DNA of 64,000 bases from Colletes latitarsis (taxonomy: Eukaryota; Arthropoda; Insecta; Hymenoptera; Colletidae): assembly GCF_051014445.1 (NCBI RefSeq), contig NW_027488368.1, forward strand, positions 868,001-932,000, given 5' to 3'. Positions 38,201 through 52,443 of the stretch are shown piece by piece (the stretch's first letter is position 1; each line of letters starts with the position of its first letter). Under the pieces are notes generated by a model. That model made no database searches. It was not told the DNA's origin and saw only the letters and a program-made list of their open reading frames with translations. Made by a program: the position numbers and the translations under genes.

Positions 38201-41019
38201 CAGGGTGGTACCACATTACTACGTGATCCAGACCAGAAAAATACCCAGGATCTAGCCATGAGGTATAAGAAATATGCGAAATTATGAGCCCGATTTGGGC
38301 AAATCCTAGACCTAACCCAGACCTAACATGCGTTATCCTGTAAAATATTTATCAAGACCAGGTTTAATTGAATGTTTCAGTGTGGTACCACATTACCACG
38401 TGATCCAAACCAGAATAAGCATGGGATCCGTTCTACAAGTATGTGAAAAATCCGAAAATATGACCCTGATGAGGGCAAATCCCACACCTATCCCAGACCT
38501 AACTTGCGTTACCCTCTAAAATATTGATCGAAACCAGGTTTAATGGACTGTTTCAGTGTGGTACCACATTACTACGTGATCCAAACCAGATAAAGCCCAG
38601 AATGTGGCCATCAACTATGAGAAATATGCGAAAATACGAGCCTGATGTGGGCAAATCCCAGACCTAACCAAGACCTAACATGCGTTATTCTCTAAAATAT
38701 TGATCGAAACCAGGTTTAATGGACTGTTTCAGTGTGGTACCACAATACTACGTGATCCAAACTAGAAAAAACCCAGGATCTGTTCAACAAGTATGTGGAG
38801 AATACGAAAATATGATCCTGATACGGGCAAATCCCAGGACTAACCTAGACGTAACATGCGTTATCCTCTAAAATATTGATCGAAACCAGGTTTAATCGAC
38901 TGTTTCAGTGTGTTACCACATTACTACCTGACCAAAACCAGAAAAATACCAAGGATCTGTTCAACAAGTATGTGAAGAACGCGAAAATATGACCCTGATG
39001 AGGGCAAATCCCAGGACTAACCTAGACATAACATGCGTTATCCTCTAAAATATTGATCGAAACCAGGTTGAATGGATTGTTTCAGTGTGGTACTACATTA
39101 CTACGGGATCCAAACCAGAAAAAACCCAGGATCTGTTCAACAAGTATGTGATAAATGTGAAAGTATGATCCTGATGTGGGCAAATCCCAGAGCTATCCCA
39201 GACCTAACATGCGTTGTCCTCTAAAATATTGATGGAAACCAGGTTTAATTGACTGTTTCAGGGTGGAACTACATTACTACATGATGCAATCCAGAAATAG
39301 CCCAGGATCTAGCCATGAAGTATGAGAAATATGCGAAAGAATGAGCCCGATGAGAGCAAATCCCAGACCTACCCTCGACCTAACATGAATTATTCTCTAA
39401 AATATTGATCGAAACCAGGTTTAATGGACTGTTTCAGTGTGGTACCACATTACTGCGTGATCCAAACCAGAAAAAACCCAGGATCTGTTCAACAAGAATG
39501 TGAAAAACGCGAAGGTACGAGCCTGATGAGGGCAAATCCACAGACCTATCCCAGACATACCTTGCGTTATCCTCTAAAATATTGATCGAAACCAGGTTTA
39601 ATTGACAGGTTTAGTGTGGCATCACATTACTACGTGATCCAAGCCAGTGGAAGCCCAGGATCTGGCCAACAAGAATGAGAAATATGCGAAAGTATGAGCC
39701 TGATGAGAGCAAATCCCAGACCTAACCTAGACCTAACATGAATTATTCTCTAAAATATTGATCGAAACCAGGTTTAATCGACTGTTTCAGTGTGGTACCA
39801 CATTACTACCTGATCCAAACCAGAAAAAACCCAGGATCTGTTCAACAAGTATGTGAAAAACGCGAAAGTATGATCCTTATGAGGGCAAATCCCAGACCTA
39901 TCCCAGACATAACTTGCGTTATCCTCTAAAATATTGATCGAAACCAGGTTTAATCGACTGTTTCCGTGTGGTACCACATTACTACGTGATCCAAACCAGA
40001 AAAGGCCCAGAATCTGGCCACCAAGTATGAGAAATATGTGAAAGTACGAGCCTGATGAGATCAAATCCCAGAACTAACCTAGACCTAACAAGAGTTATTC
40101 ACTAAAATATTGATCGAAACCAGGTTTAATCGACTGTTTCAGTGTGGTACCACTTTACTACGTGATCCAAACCAGAAAAACCCAGGATCTGTTCAACAAG
40201 TATGTGAAGAACACGAAACTATGAGCCTGATGAGGGCAAATCCCAGACCTATCCCAGACCTAACATGCGTTATCCTCTAAAATATTGATCGAGACCAGGT
40301 TTAATGGACTGTTTCAGTGGGGTACCACATTACTGCGTGTTCCAAACCAGAAAAAGCCAGGGATCTGTTCAACATGTATGTGAAAAATGCGAAAGTATGT
40401 CCCTGATGGGGGCAAATCCGAGGCCTACCCCAGACCTAACATGCGTTATCCTCTATAATATTTATCAAGACCAGGATTAATTGAATGTTTCAGTGTGGTA
40501 CCACAATACTACGGGATCCAAATCAGAAAAAGCCCAGAATCTGGCCATCAAGTATGAGAAATATGCGAAAGTGCGAGCCTGATCAGGGCAAATCCCAGAA
40601 CTATCCCAGACCTAACATGCGTTATTCTCTAAAATATTGATCGACACCAGGTTTAATCGACTGTTTCAGTGTGGTACCACATTACTGCGTGATCCAAACC
40701 AGAGAAAGCCCAAAATCTGGACATCAAGTATGAGAAATATGTGAAAGTGCGAGCCTGATGAGAGCAAATCCCAGACCTAACCTAGACCTAACATGAGTTA
40801 TTCACTAAAATATTGATCGAAACCAGGTTTGATTGAATGTTTCAGTGTGGTACCACATTACAATGTGATCCAAACCAGAAAAAACCCAGGATCTGTACAA
40901 CAAGTATGTGAAGAATGCGAAAGTATGAGCCTGACGAAGGCAAATCCCGGACCTATCTCAGACATAACTTGCGTTATCCTCTAAAATATTGATCGAAACC
41001 AGGTTTAATCGACTATTTC
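38201..41019 (+). repeat. Satellite between blocks A and B; partly copied at 49500-50400
   Basis: The part from about 39990 recurs from about 49500 at offset 9509 (54 monomers; landmark AACAAGAGTTATTC near 40088 and 49597). After a one-monomer loss the offset becomes 9333 (landmark CAATGTGATCC at 40861 and 50194). The section 39130-39760 resembles 31020-31500. No genes are visible. Confidence 0.75.
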
Positions 41020-44000
41020 AGTGTGGTACCACATTACTACGTGATCCAAACCAGAAAAAGCCCAGAATCTGGCCATCAACTATGATAAATATGCGAAAAT
41101 ATGACCCTGATGAGGGCAAACCCCAGAACTAACCTAGACCTAACATGCGTTATCCTCAAAAATATTGATCGACACCAGGTTTAATCGACTGTTTCAGTGT
41201 GGTACCACATTACTACGTGATCCAAACCAGAAAAAACCCAGAATCCGTTCAACAAGTATGTGGAGAATGCGAAAGTATGTGTCTCATGAGGGAAAATCCC
41301 AGGCCTAACCTAGACCTAACATGCGGTATCCTCAAAAATATTGATCGACACCAGGTTTAATCGACTGCTTCAGTGTGGTGCCACATTACTACGTGATCCA
41401 ATCCAAAGAAAGCCCAGAATCTGGCCATCAACTATGAGAAATATCCGAAAATATGACCCTGATGAGGGCAAACCCCAGAACTAACCTAGACCTAACATGC
41501 GTTATCCTGTAAAATATTGATCGAAACTAGGTTTAATTTACTGTTTCAGTGTGGCATCACATTACTACGTGATCTAAACCAGATAAAGCCCAGAATCTGG
41601 CCATCAGCTATGAGAAATATGCGAAAATACGAGCCTGATGTGAGCAAATCCCAGACCTAACCAAGACCTAACATTCGTTATTCTCTAAAATATTGATCGA
41701 AACCAGGTTTAATGGACTGTTTCAGTGTGGTACCACAATACTACGTGATCCAAACTAGAAAAAACCCAGGATCTGTTCAACAAGTATGTGGAGAATGCGA
41801 AAGTATATGTCTGATGAGAGAAAATCCCAGGCCGAACCTAGATCTAACATGCGTTACCCTCTAAAATATTGATCGAAACCAGGTTTAATCGACTGTTTCA
41901 GTGTGGTACCACATTACTACCTGACCAAAACCAGAAAAATACCAAGGATCTGTTCAACAAGTATGTGAAGAACGCGAAAATATGACCCTGATGAGGGCAA
42001 ATCCCAGGACTAACCTAGACATAACATGCGTTATCCTCTAAAATATTGATCGAAACCAGGTTTAATCGACTATTTCAGTGTGGTACCACATTACTACGTG
42101 ATCCAAACCAGAAAAAGCCCAGAATCTGGCCATCAACTATGAGAAATATGCGAAAATATGACCCTGATGAGGGCAAACCCCACAACTAACCTAGACCTAA
42201 CATGCGTTATCCTCAAAAATATTGATCGACACCAGGTTTAATCGACTGTTTCGGTGTGGTACCACATTACTACGTGATCCAAACCAGAAAAAACCCATGA
42301 TCCGTTCAACAAGTATGTGGAGAATGCGAAAGTATGTGTCTCATGAGGGAAAATCCCAGGCCTAACCTAGACCTAACATGCGGTATCCTCAAAAATATTG
42401 ATCGACACCAGGTTTAATCGACTGCTTCAGTGTGGTACCACATTACTACGTGATCCAAACCAGAAAAAGCCCAGAATCTGGCCATCAACTATGAGAAATA
42501 TGCGAAAATATGACCCTGATGAGGGCAAACCCCAGAACTAACCTAGACCTAACATGCGTTATCCTGTAAAATATTGATCGAAACTAGGTTTAATTTACTG
42601 TTTCAGTGTGGCATCACATTACTACGTGATCTAAACCAGATAAAGCCCAGAATCTGGCCATCAGCTATGAGAAATATGCGAAAATACGAGCCTGATGTGA
42701 GCAAATGCCAGACCTAACCAAGACCTAACATTCGTTATTCTCTAAAATATTGATCGAAACCAGGTTTAATGGACTGTTTCAGTGTGGTACCACAATACTA
42801 CGTGATCCAAACTAGAAAAAACCCAGGATCTGTTCAACAAGTATGTGGAGAATGCGAAAGTATATGTCTGATGAGAGAAAATCCCAGGCCGAACCTAGAT
42901 CTAACATGCGTTACCCTCAAAAATATTGATCGAAACCAGGTTTAATCGACTGTTTCAGTGTGGTACCACATTACTACCTGACCAAAACCAGAAAAATACC
43001 AAGGATCTGTTCAACAAGTATGTGAAGAACGCGAAAGTATGACCCTGATGAGGGCAAATCCCAGGACTAACCTAGACATAACATGCGTTATCCTCTAAAA
43101 TATTGATCGAAACCAGGTTGAATGGACTGTTTCAGTGTGGTACTACATTACTACGGGATCCAAACCAGAAAGAACCCAGGATCTGTTCTACAAGTATGTA
43201 AGAAACGCGCAACTATGAGTCTGACGAGGGCAAATCCCAGACCTATCCCAGACATAACTTGCGTTAACATCTAAAATATTGATCGAAACCACGTTTAATG
43301 TGACTGTTTCAGTGTGGTACCACATTACTACGTGATCCAAAACCAGAAAAAGCATGGGATCCGTTCTACAAGTATGTGAAAAATGCGAAAATATGACCCT
43401 GATGAGGGCAAATCCCACACCTATCCCAGACCTAACTTGCGTTATCCTCTAAAATATTGATCGAAACCAGGTTTAATGGACTGTTTCAGTGTGGTACCGC
43501 ATTACTACGTGATCCAAACCAGATAAAGCCCAGAATCTGGCCATCAACTATGAGAAATATGCGAAAATACGAGCCTGATATGAGCAAATCCCAGACCCAA
43601 CCAAGACCTAACATGCGTTATTCTCTAAAATATTGATCGAAACCAGGTTTAATGGACTGTTCCAGTGTGGTACCACAATACTACGTGATCCAAATTAGAA
43701 AAAACCCAGGATCTGTTCAACAAGTATGTGGAGAATACGAAAATATGACCCTGATACGGGCAAATCCCAGGACTAACCTAGAAATAACATGCGTTATCCT
43801 CTAAAATATTGATCGAAACCAGGTTTAATCGACTGTTTCAGTGTGGTACCACATTACTACGTGATCCAAACCAGAATTAACCCAGGATCCGTTCAACAAG
43901 TATGTGAATAATGCGAAAGTATCTGTCTGATAAGGGAAAATCCCAGGCCTAACCTAGACCTAACATGCGTTATCTTCTGAACTATTGATCGAAACCAGGT
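41020..44000 (+). repeat. Long-range duplicated satellite block B
   Basis: Second copy of 35200-38200. Shared rare variants include GAGCCTGATGTGAGCAAATG (37051 and 42688) and CGCGCAACTATGAGTC (near 37570 and 43207). The GTATATGTCT marker monomers are at 41803 and 42860, only 1057 bp (6 monomers) apart, consistent with the missing monomer. Its first part, to about 41100, also matches 47007 and 50349 onward. Confidence 0.8.
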
Positions 44001-44364
44001 TTAATGAACTGTTTCAGTGTGGTACCACATTACTACGTGATCCAAACCAGAATAAACCCAGGATCTGTTCAACAAGTATGTGGAGAATACGAGAATATGA
44101 CCCTGATACGGGCAAATCCCAGGACTAACCTAGACATAACATGCGTTATCCTCTAAAATATTGATCGAAACCAGGTTTAATCGACTGTTTCAGTGTGGTA
44201 CCACATTACTACGTGATCCAAACCAGAATAAACCCAGGATCCGTTCAACAAGTATGTGAATAATGCGAAAGTATCTGTCTGATAAGGGAAAATCCCAGGC
44301 CTAACCTAGACCTAACATGCGTTATCTTCTGAAATATTGATCGAAACCAGGTTTAATGAACTGT

Positions 44365-46985
44365 TTCAGTGTGGTACCACATCACTACGTGATCCAAACC
44401 AGAAAAGGCCCAGAATCTGGCCATCAAGTATGAGAAATATGCGAAATTATGAGCCTGATGATGGCAAATCCTAGACCTAACCAAGACCTAACATTCGTTA
44501 TTCTCTAAAATATTGATCGAAACCAGGTTTAATGGACTGTTTCAGTGTGGTACCACAATACTACGTGATCCAAACTAGAAAAAACCCAGGATCTGTTCAA
44601 CAAGTATGTGGAGAATGCGAAAGTATATGTCTGATGAGAAAAAATCCCAGGCCTAACCTAGATCTAACATGCGTTACCCTCAAAAATATTGATCGAAACC
44701 AGGTTTAGTCGACTGTTTCAGTGTGGTACCACATTACTACCTGATCAAAACCAGAAAAATACCAAGGATCTGTTCAACAAGTATGTGAAGAACGCGAAAA
44801 TATGACCCTGATGAGGGCAAATCCCAGGACTAACCTAGACATAACATGCGTTATCCTCTAAAATATTGATGGAAACCAGGTTTTATTGACTGCTTCAGTG
44901 TGGTACCACATTACTGCGCGATCCAAACCAGAAAAAACCCAGGATCTGTTCAACAAGTATGTGAAAAACGCGAAAGTATGAGCCTGATGAGTGAAAATCC
45001 CAGGCCTAACCTAGACCTAACATGCGTTATCCCCAAAAATATTGATCGAAACCAGGTTTAATCGACTGTTTCAGTGTGATACCACATTACTACGTGATCC
45101 ATACCAGAAAAAGCCAGGGATCCGTTCAACAAGTATGTGAAGAATGCGAAAGTATGAGTCTGATGAGTGATAATCCCAGGCCTAACCTAGACCTAACGTG
45201 CGTAATCCTCAAAAATATTGATCGAAACCAGGTTTAATCGACTGTTTCAGTGTGGTACCACATTACTACGTGATCCTAACCAGACAAAAAACCCAGGATC
45301 GGTTTAACAAGTATGTGAAGTATGCGTTAGTAAGAGTCTGATGAGGGCAAATCCCAGACCTATCCCAGACCTAACTTGCGTTGTCCTCTAAAATATTGAT
45401 GGAAACCAGGTTTAATTGACTGTTTCAGTGTGGTACCACATTACTACGCGATCCAAACCAGAAATAGCCCAGGATCTGGCCATCAAGTATGAGAAATATG
45501 CGAAAGTACGAGTCTGATGGGGGCAAATCCCAGACCCATCCCAGACCTAACTTGCGTTGTCCTCTAAAATATTGATGGAAACCAGGTTTAATTGATTGTT
45601 TCAGTGTGGTACTACATTACTACGTGATGCAATCCAGAAATAGCCCTGGATCTAGCCATGAAGTATGAGAAATATGCGAAAGAATGAGCCTGATGAGAGC
45701 AAATCCCAGAGCTAACCTAGACGTAATATGCGTTATCCACAAAAATATTGATCGAAACCAGGTTTAATCGACTGTTTCAGTGTGATACCACATTACTACG
45801 TGGTCCAAACCAGAAAAAAGCCAGGATCCGTTCAACAAGTATGTGAAGAATGCGAAAGTATGAGCCAGATGAGAGCAAATCCCAGAACTAACCTAGACGT
45901 AACATGCGTTGTCCTCTAAAATATTTATCGAAACCAGGTTTAATTGACTGTTTTAGTGTGGTACCACTTTACTACGTGATCCAAAGCAGAAAAAACCCTC
46001 GATCAGGTAAACATGTATGTTAAAACTGTGAAAGTATGACCTTGATGAGGGCAAATCCCAGGCCTAACCTAGACCTAACATGGGTTGTCCTCTAAAATAT
46101 TGATGGAAACCAGGTTTAATTGACTGTTTCAGTGTTGAACTACATTACTACGTGATGCACTCCAGAAAAAGCCCAGGATCTAGCCATCAAGTATGAGAAA
46201 TATGCGAAAGAATGAGCCTGATGTGAGCAAATCCCAGACCAAACCTGGACTTAACATGAATTATTCTCTAAAATATTGATCGAAACCAGGTTTAATGGAC
46301 TGTTTCAGTGTGGTACCACATTACTACGTGATCCAATCCAGACAAAGCCCAGGATCTAGCCATGAAGTATGAGAAATATGCGAAATTATGAGCCTGATTA
46401 GGGCAAATCCTAGACCTAACCCAGACCTAACATGCGTTATCGTCTAAAATATTTATCAAGAGCAGGTTTAATTGACTGTTTCAGTGTGGCATCACATTAC
46501 TACGTGATCCAAACCAGTGGAAGCCCAGGATCTAGCCAACAAGAATGAGAAATATGCGAAAGTATGAGCCTGATGACAGCAAATCCCAGACCTAACCTAG
46601 ACGTAACATGCGTTATCCACAAAAATATTGATCGAAACCAGGTTTAATCGACTGTTTCAGTGTGGTACCACATTACTACGTGATCCAAACCAGAAAAAGC
46701 CCACAATCTGGCCATCAAGTATGAGAAATATGCGAAAGTATGAGCCTGATTAGGGCAAATCCTAGACCTATCCCAGACCTAACATGCGTTATCCTCTAAA
46801 ATATTTATCAAGAGCAGGTTTAATTGACTGTTTCAGTGTGGCATCACATTACTACGTGATCCAAACCAGAGGAAGCCCAGGATCTAGCCAACAAAAATGA
46901 GAAATATGCGAAAGTATGAGCCTGATGACAGCAAATCCCAGACCTAACCTAGATCTAACATGCGTTATCCTCTAAAATATTTATC
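44365..46985 (+). repeat. Long-range duplicated satellite block C
   Basis: Recurs at 54750-58080 with growing offsets: 10384 at 44381/54765 (59 monomers), 10736 at 45275/56011 (61 monomers) and 11088 at 46701/57789 (63 monomers). Shared rare variants include TGATCCTAACCAGACAAAAA and GATCAGGTAAACATGTATG. The later copy therefore gained about four monomers or the earlier one lost them. Confidence 0.8.
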
Positions 46986-47006
46986 AAGAGCAGGTTTAAT
47001 TGACTA

Positions 47007-48925
47007 TTTCAGTGTGGTACCACATTACTACGTGATCCAAACCAGAAAAAGCCCAGAATCTGGCCATCAACTATGATAAATATGCGAAAATATGACCCTG
47101 ATGAGGGCAAACCCCAGAACTAACCTAGACCTAACATGCGTTATCCTCAAAAATATTGATCGACACCAGGTTTAATCGACTGTTTCAGTGTGGTACCACA
47201 TTACTACGTGATCCAAACTAGAAAAAACCCAGGGTCTGTGCAACAAGTATGTGGAGAATGCGAAAGTATGTGTCTCATGAGGGAAAATTCCAGGCCTAAC
47301 CTAGACCTAACATGCGTTATCCTCAAAAATATTGATCGACACCAGGTTTAATCGACTGCTTCAGTGTGGTACCACATTACTACGTGATCCAATCCAGAAA
47401 ATGCCCAGGATCTAGCCATGAAGTATGAGAAATATGCGATATTATGGGACTGATTAGGGCAAATCCTAGACCTAACCCAGATCTAACATGCGTTATCCTC
47501 TATAATATTTATCAAGACCAGGTTTAATTGAATGTTTCAGTGTGGTACCACAATACTACGGGATCCAAATCAGAAAAAGCCCAGAATCTGGCCATCAAGT
47601 ATGAGAAATATGCGAAAGTGCGAGCCTGATCAGTGCAAATCCCAGAACTATCCCAGACCTAACATGCGTTATTCTCTAAAATATTGATCGACACCAGGTT
47701 TAATCGACTGTTTCAGTGTGGCACCACATTACTGTGTGATCCAAACCAGAGAAAGGCCAAAATCTGGCCATCAAGTATGAGAAATATGTGAAAGTGCGAG
47801 TCTGATGAGAGCAAATCCCAGACCTAACCTAGACCTAACATGAGTTATTCACTAAAATATTGATCGAAACCAGGTTTAATCGACTGTTTCAGTGTGGTAC
47901 CACTTTACTACGTGATCCAAACCAGAAAAACACTGGATCTGTTCAACAAGTATGTGAAAAACGCGAAACTATGAGCCTGATGAGGGCAAATCCCAGACCT
48001 ATCCCAGACCTAACATGCGTTATCCTCTAAAATATTGATCGAGACCAGGTTTAATGGACTGTTTCAGTGGGGTAGTACATTACTGCGTGTTCCAAGCCAG
48101 AAAAAGCCAGGGATCTGTTCAACATGTATGTGAAAAATGCGAAAGTATGTCCCTGATGAGGGCAAATCCCAGGCCTAGCCGAGACCTAACTTGCGTTATC
48201 CTGCAAAATATTGATCGAAACTAGGTTTAATTTACCGTTTCAGTGTGGTACCACATTACTACGTGATCCAATCCAGAAAAAGCCCAGGTTCTAGCCATGA
48301 GGTATGAGAAATATGCGAAATTATGTGCCGGATTAGGGCAAATCCTAGACCTAACCCAGATCTAACATGCGTTATCCTCTATAATATTTATCAAGACCAG
48401 GCTTAATTGAATGTTTCAGTGTGGTACCACAATACTACGGGATCCAAATCAGAAAAAGCCCAGAATCTGGCCATCAAGTATGAGAAATATGCGAAAGTGC
48501 GAGCCTGATCAGGGCAAATCCCAGACCTATCCCAGACCTAACTTGCGTTATCCTGTAAAATATTGATCGAAACCAGGTTTAATGGACTGTTTCCGTGTGG
48601 TACCACATTACTATGTGATCCAAATCAGAAAAAGCCCAGAATCTGCCCATCAAGTATGAGAAATATGCGAAAGTACGAGCCTGATGAGAGCAAATCCCAG
48701 ACCAAACCTAGACCTAACATGAATTATTCTCTAAAATAATGATCGAAACCAGGTTTAATTGACTGTTTCAGGGTGGTACTACATTACTACATGATGCAAT
48801 CCAGAAAGAGCCCAGGATCTAACCATGAAGTATGAGAAATATGCGAAAGTATGAGCCTGCTGAGGGCAAATCCCAGACCTAACCTAGACCTAACATGAAT
48901 TATTCTCTAAAATATTGATCGAAAC
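47007..48925 (+). repeat. Duplicated satellite block D, copy 1 (about 11 monomers)
   Basis: Matches 50349-52443 at offset 3342 (CTATGATAAA at 47071 and 50413), then 3518 from about 47391/50909 because copy 2 holds one extra, nearly identical monomer. Similarity ends at GAAACCAGGTTTAAT near 48925, where the copies continue with different monomers. Confidence 0.82.
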
Positions 48926-50348
48926 CAGGTTTAATCGACTATTTCAGTGTGGTACCACATTACTACGTGATCCAAACCAGAAAAAGCCCAGAATCTGGCC
49001 ATCAACTATGATAAATATGCGAAAATATGACCCTGATGAGGGCAAACCCCAGAACTAACCTAGACCTAACATGCGTTATCCTCAAAAATATTGATCGACA
49101 CCAGGTTTAATCGACTGTTTCAGTGTGGTACCACATTACTACGTGATCCAAACTAGAAAAAACCCAGGATCCGTTCAACAAGTATGTGGAGAATGCGAAA
49201 GTATGTGTCTCATGAGGGAAAATCCTAGGCCTAACCTAGACCTAACATGCGGTATCCACAAAAATATTGATCGACACCAGGTTTAATCGACTGCATCAGT
49301 GTGGTACCACATTACTACGTGATCCAATCCAGAAAAACCCCAGGATCTAGCCATGAAGTATGAGAAATATGCGATATTATGGGCCTGATTAGGGCAAATC
49401 CTAGACCTAACCCATACCTAACATGCGTTATCCTCAAAAATATTGATCGACACCAGGTTTAATCGACTGTTTCAGTGTGGTACCACAATACTACGGGATC
49501 CAAATCAGAAAAAGCCTAGAATCTGGCCACCAAGTATGAGAAATATGTGAAAGTACGAGCCTGATGAGATCAAATCCCAGAACTAACCTAGACCTAACAA
49601 GAGTTATTCACTAAAATATTGATCGAAACCAGGTTTAATCGACTGTTTCAGTGTGGTACCACTTTACTACGTGATCCAAACCAGAAAAACCCAGGATCTG
49701 TTCAACAAGTATGTGAAGAACACGAAACTATGAGCCTGATGAGGGCAAATCCCAGACCTATCCCAGACCTAACATGCGTTATCCTCTAAAATATTGATCG
49801 AGACCAGGTTTAATGGACTGTTTCAGTGGGGTACCACATTACTGCGTGTTCCAAACCAGAAAAAGCCAGGGATCTGTTCAACATGTATGTGAAAAATGCG
49901 AAAGTATGTCCCTGATGGGGGCAAATCCCAGGCCTACCCCAGACCTAACATGCGTTATCCTCTATAATATTTATCAAGACCAGGATTAATTGAATGTTTC
50001 AGTGTGGTACCACAATACTACGGGATCCAAACCAGAGAAAGCCCAAAATCTGGACATCAAGTATGAGAAATATGTGAAAGTGCGAGCCTGATGAGAGCAA
50101 ATCCCAGACCTAACCTAGACCTAACATGAGTTATTCACTAAAATATTGATCGAAACCAGGTTTTATTGAATGTTTCAGTGTGGTACCACATTACAATGTG
50201 ATCCAAACCAGAAAAAACCCAGGATCTGTACAACAAGTATGTGAAGAATGCGAAAGTATGAGCCTGACGAAGGCAAATCCCGGACCTATCTCAGACATAA
50301 CTTGCGTTATCCTCTAAAATATTGATCGAAACCAGGTTTAATCGACTA
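48926..50348 (+). repeat. Satellite between the two D copies
   Basis: The first part (48926-49480) again resembles the start of block D and block A/B monomers (CGACACCAGGTTTAATCGAC type). The part 49500-50348 copies 39990-41020. Ordinary 176 bp periodicity; no genes are visible. Confidence 0.75.
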
Positions 50349-52443
50349 TTTCAGTGTGGTACCACATTACTACGTGATCCAAACCAGAAAAAGCCCAGAA
50401 TCTGGCCATCAACTATGATAAATATGCGAAAATATGACCCTGATGAGGGCAAACCCCAGAATTAACCTAGACCTAACATGCGTTATCCTCAAAAATATTG
50501 ATCGACACCAGGTTTAATCGACTGTTTCAGTGTGGTACCACATTACTACGTGATCCAAACTAGAAAAAACCCAGGGTCTGTGCAACAAGTATGTGGAGAA
50601 TGCGAAAGTATGTGTCTCATGAGGGAAAATTCCAGGCCTAAGCTAGACCTAACATGCGTTATCCTCAAAAATATTGATCGACACCAGGTTTAATCGACTG
50701 TTTCAGTGTGGTACCACATTACTACGTGATCCAAACTAGAAAAAACCCAGGGTCTGTGCAACAAGTATGTGGAGAATGCGAAAGTATGTGTCTCATAAGG
50801 GAAAATTCCAGGCCTAAGCTAGACCTAACATGCGTTATCCTCAAAAATATTGATCGACACCAGGTTTAATCGACTGCTTCAGTGTGGTACCACATTACTA
50901 CGTGATCCAATCCAGAAAATGCCCAGGATCTAGCCATGAAGTATGAGAAATATGCGATATTATGGGACTGATTAGGGCAAATCCTAGACCTAACCCAGAT
51001 CTAACATGCGTTATCCTCTATAATATTTATCAAGACCAGGTTTAATTGAATGTTTCAGTGTGGTACCACAATACTACGGGATCCAAATCAGAAAAAGCCC
51101 AGAATCTGGCCATCAAGTATGAGAAATATGCGAAAGTGCGAGCCTGATCAGTGTAAATCCCAGAACTATCCCAGACCTAACATGCGTTATTCTCTAAAAT
51201 ATTGATCGACACCAGGTTTAATCGACTGTTTCAGTGTGGCACCACATTACTGTGTGATCCAAACCAGAGAAAGGCCAAAATCTGGCCATCAAGTATGAGA
51301 AATATGTGAAAGTGCGAGCCTGATGAGAGCAAATCCCAGACCTAACCTAGACCTAACATGAGTTATTCACTAAAATATTGATCGAAACCAGGTTTAATCG
51401 ACTGTTTCAGTGTGGTACCACTTTACTACGCGATCCAAACCAGAAAAACACTGGATCTGTTCAACAAGTATGTGAAAAACGCGAAACTATGAGCCTGATG
51501 AGGGCAAATCCCAGACCTATCCCAGACCTAACATGCGTTATCCTCTAAAATATTGATCGAGACCAGGTTTAATGGACTGTTTCAGTGGGGTAGTACATTA
51601 CTGCGTGTTCCAAGCCAGAAAAAGCCAGGGATCTGTTCAACATGTATGTGAAAAATGCGAAAGTATGTCCCTGATGAGGGCAAAACCCAGGCCTAGCCCA
51701 GACCTAACTTGCGTTATCCTGCAAAATATTGATCGAAACTAGGTTTAATTTACCGTTTCAGTGTGGTACCACATTACTACGTGATCCAATCCAGAAAAAG
51801 CCCAGGTTCTAGCCATGAAGTATGAGAAATATGCGAAATTATGTGCCGGATTAGGGCAAATCCTAGACCTAACCCAGATCTAACATGCGTTATCCTCTAT
51901 AATATTTATCAAGACCAGGCTTAATTGAATGTTTCAGTGTGGTACCACAATACTACGGGATCCAAATCAGAAAAAGCGCAGAATCTGGCCATCAAGTATG
52001 AGAAATATGCGAAAGTGCGAGCCTGATCAGGGCAAATCCCAGACCTATCCCAGACCTAACTTGCGTTATCCTGTAAAATATTGATCGAAACCAGGTTTAA
52101 TGGACTGTTTCCGTGTGGTACCACATTACTATGTGATCCAAATCAGAAAAAGCCCAGAATCTGCCCATCAAGTATGAGAAATATGCGAAAGTACGAGCCT
52201 GATGAGAGCAAATCCCAGACCAAACCTAGACCTAACATGAATTATTCTCTAAAATAATGATCGAAACCAGGTTTAATTGACTGTTTCAGGGTGGTACTAC
52301 ATTACTACATGATGCAATCCAGAAATAGCCCAGGACCTAACCATGAAGTATGAGAAATATGCGAAAGTATGAGCCTGCTGAGGGCAAATCCCAGACCTAA
52401 CCTAGACCTAACATGAATTATTCTCTAAAATATTGATCGAAAC
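50349..52443 (+). repeat. Duplicated satellite block D, copy 2 (about 12 monomers)
   Basis: Second copy of 47007-48925. The CCCAGGGTCTGTGCAACAAG monomer is present twice in succession here (near 50571 and 50746) but once in copy 1 (near 47229), a single-monomer tandem duplication inside an already duplicated block. Confidence 0.82.
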
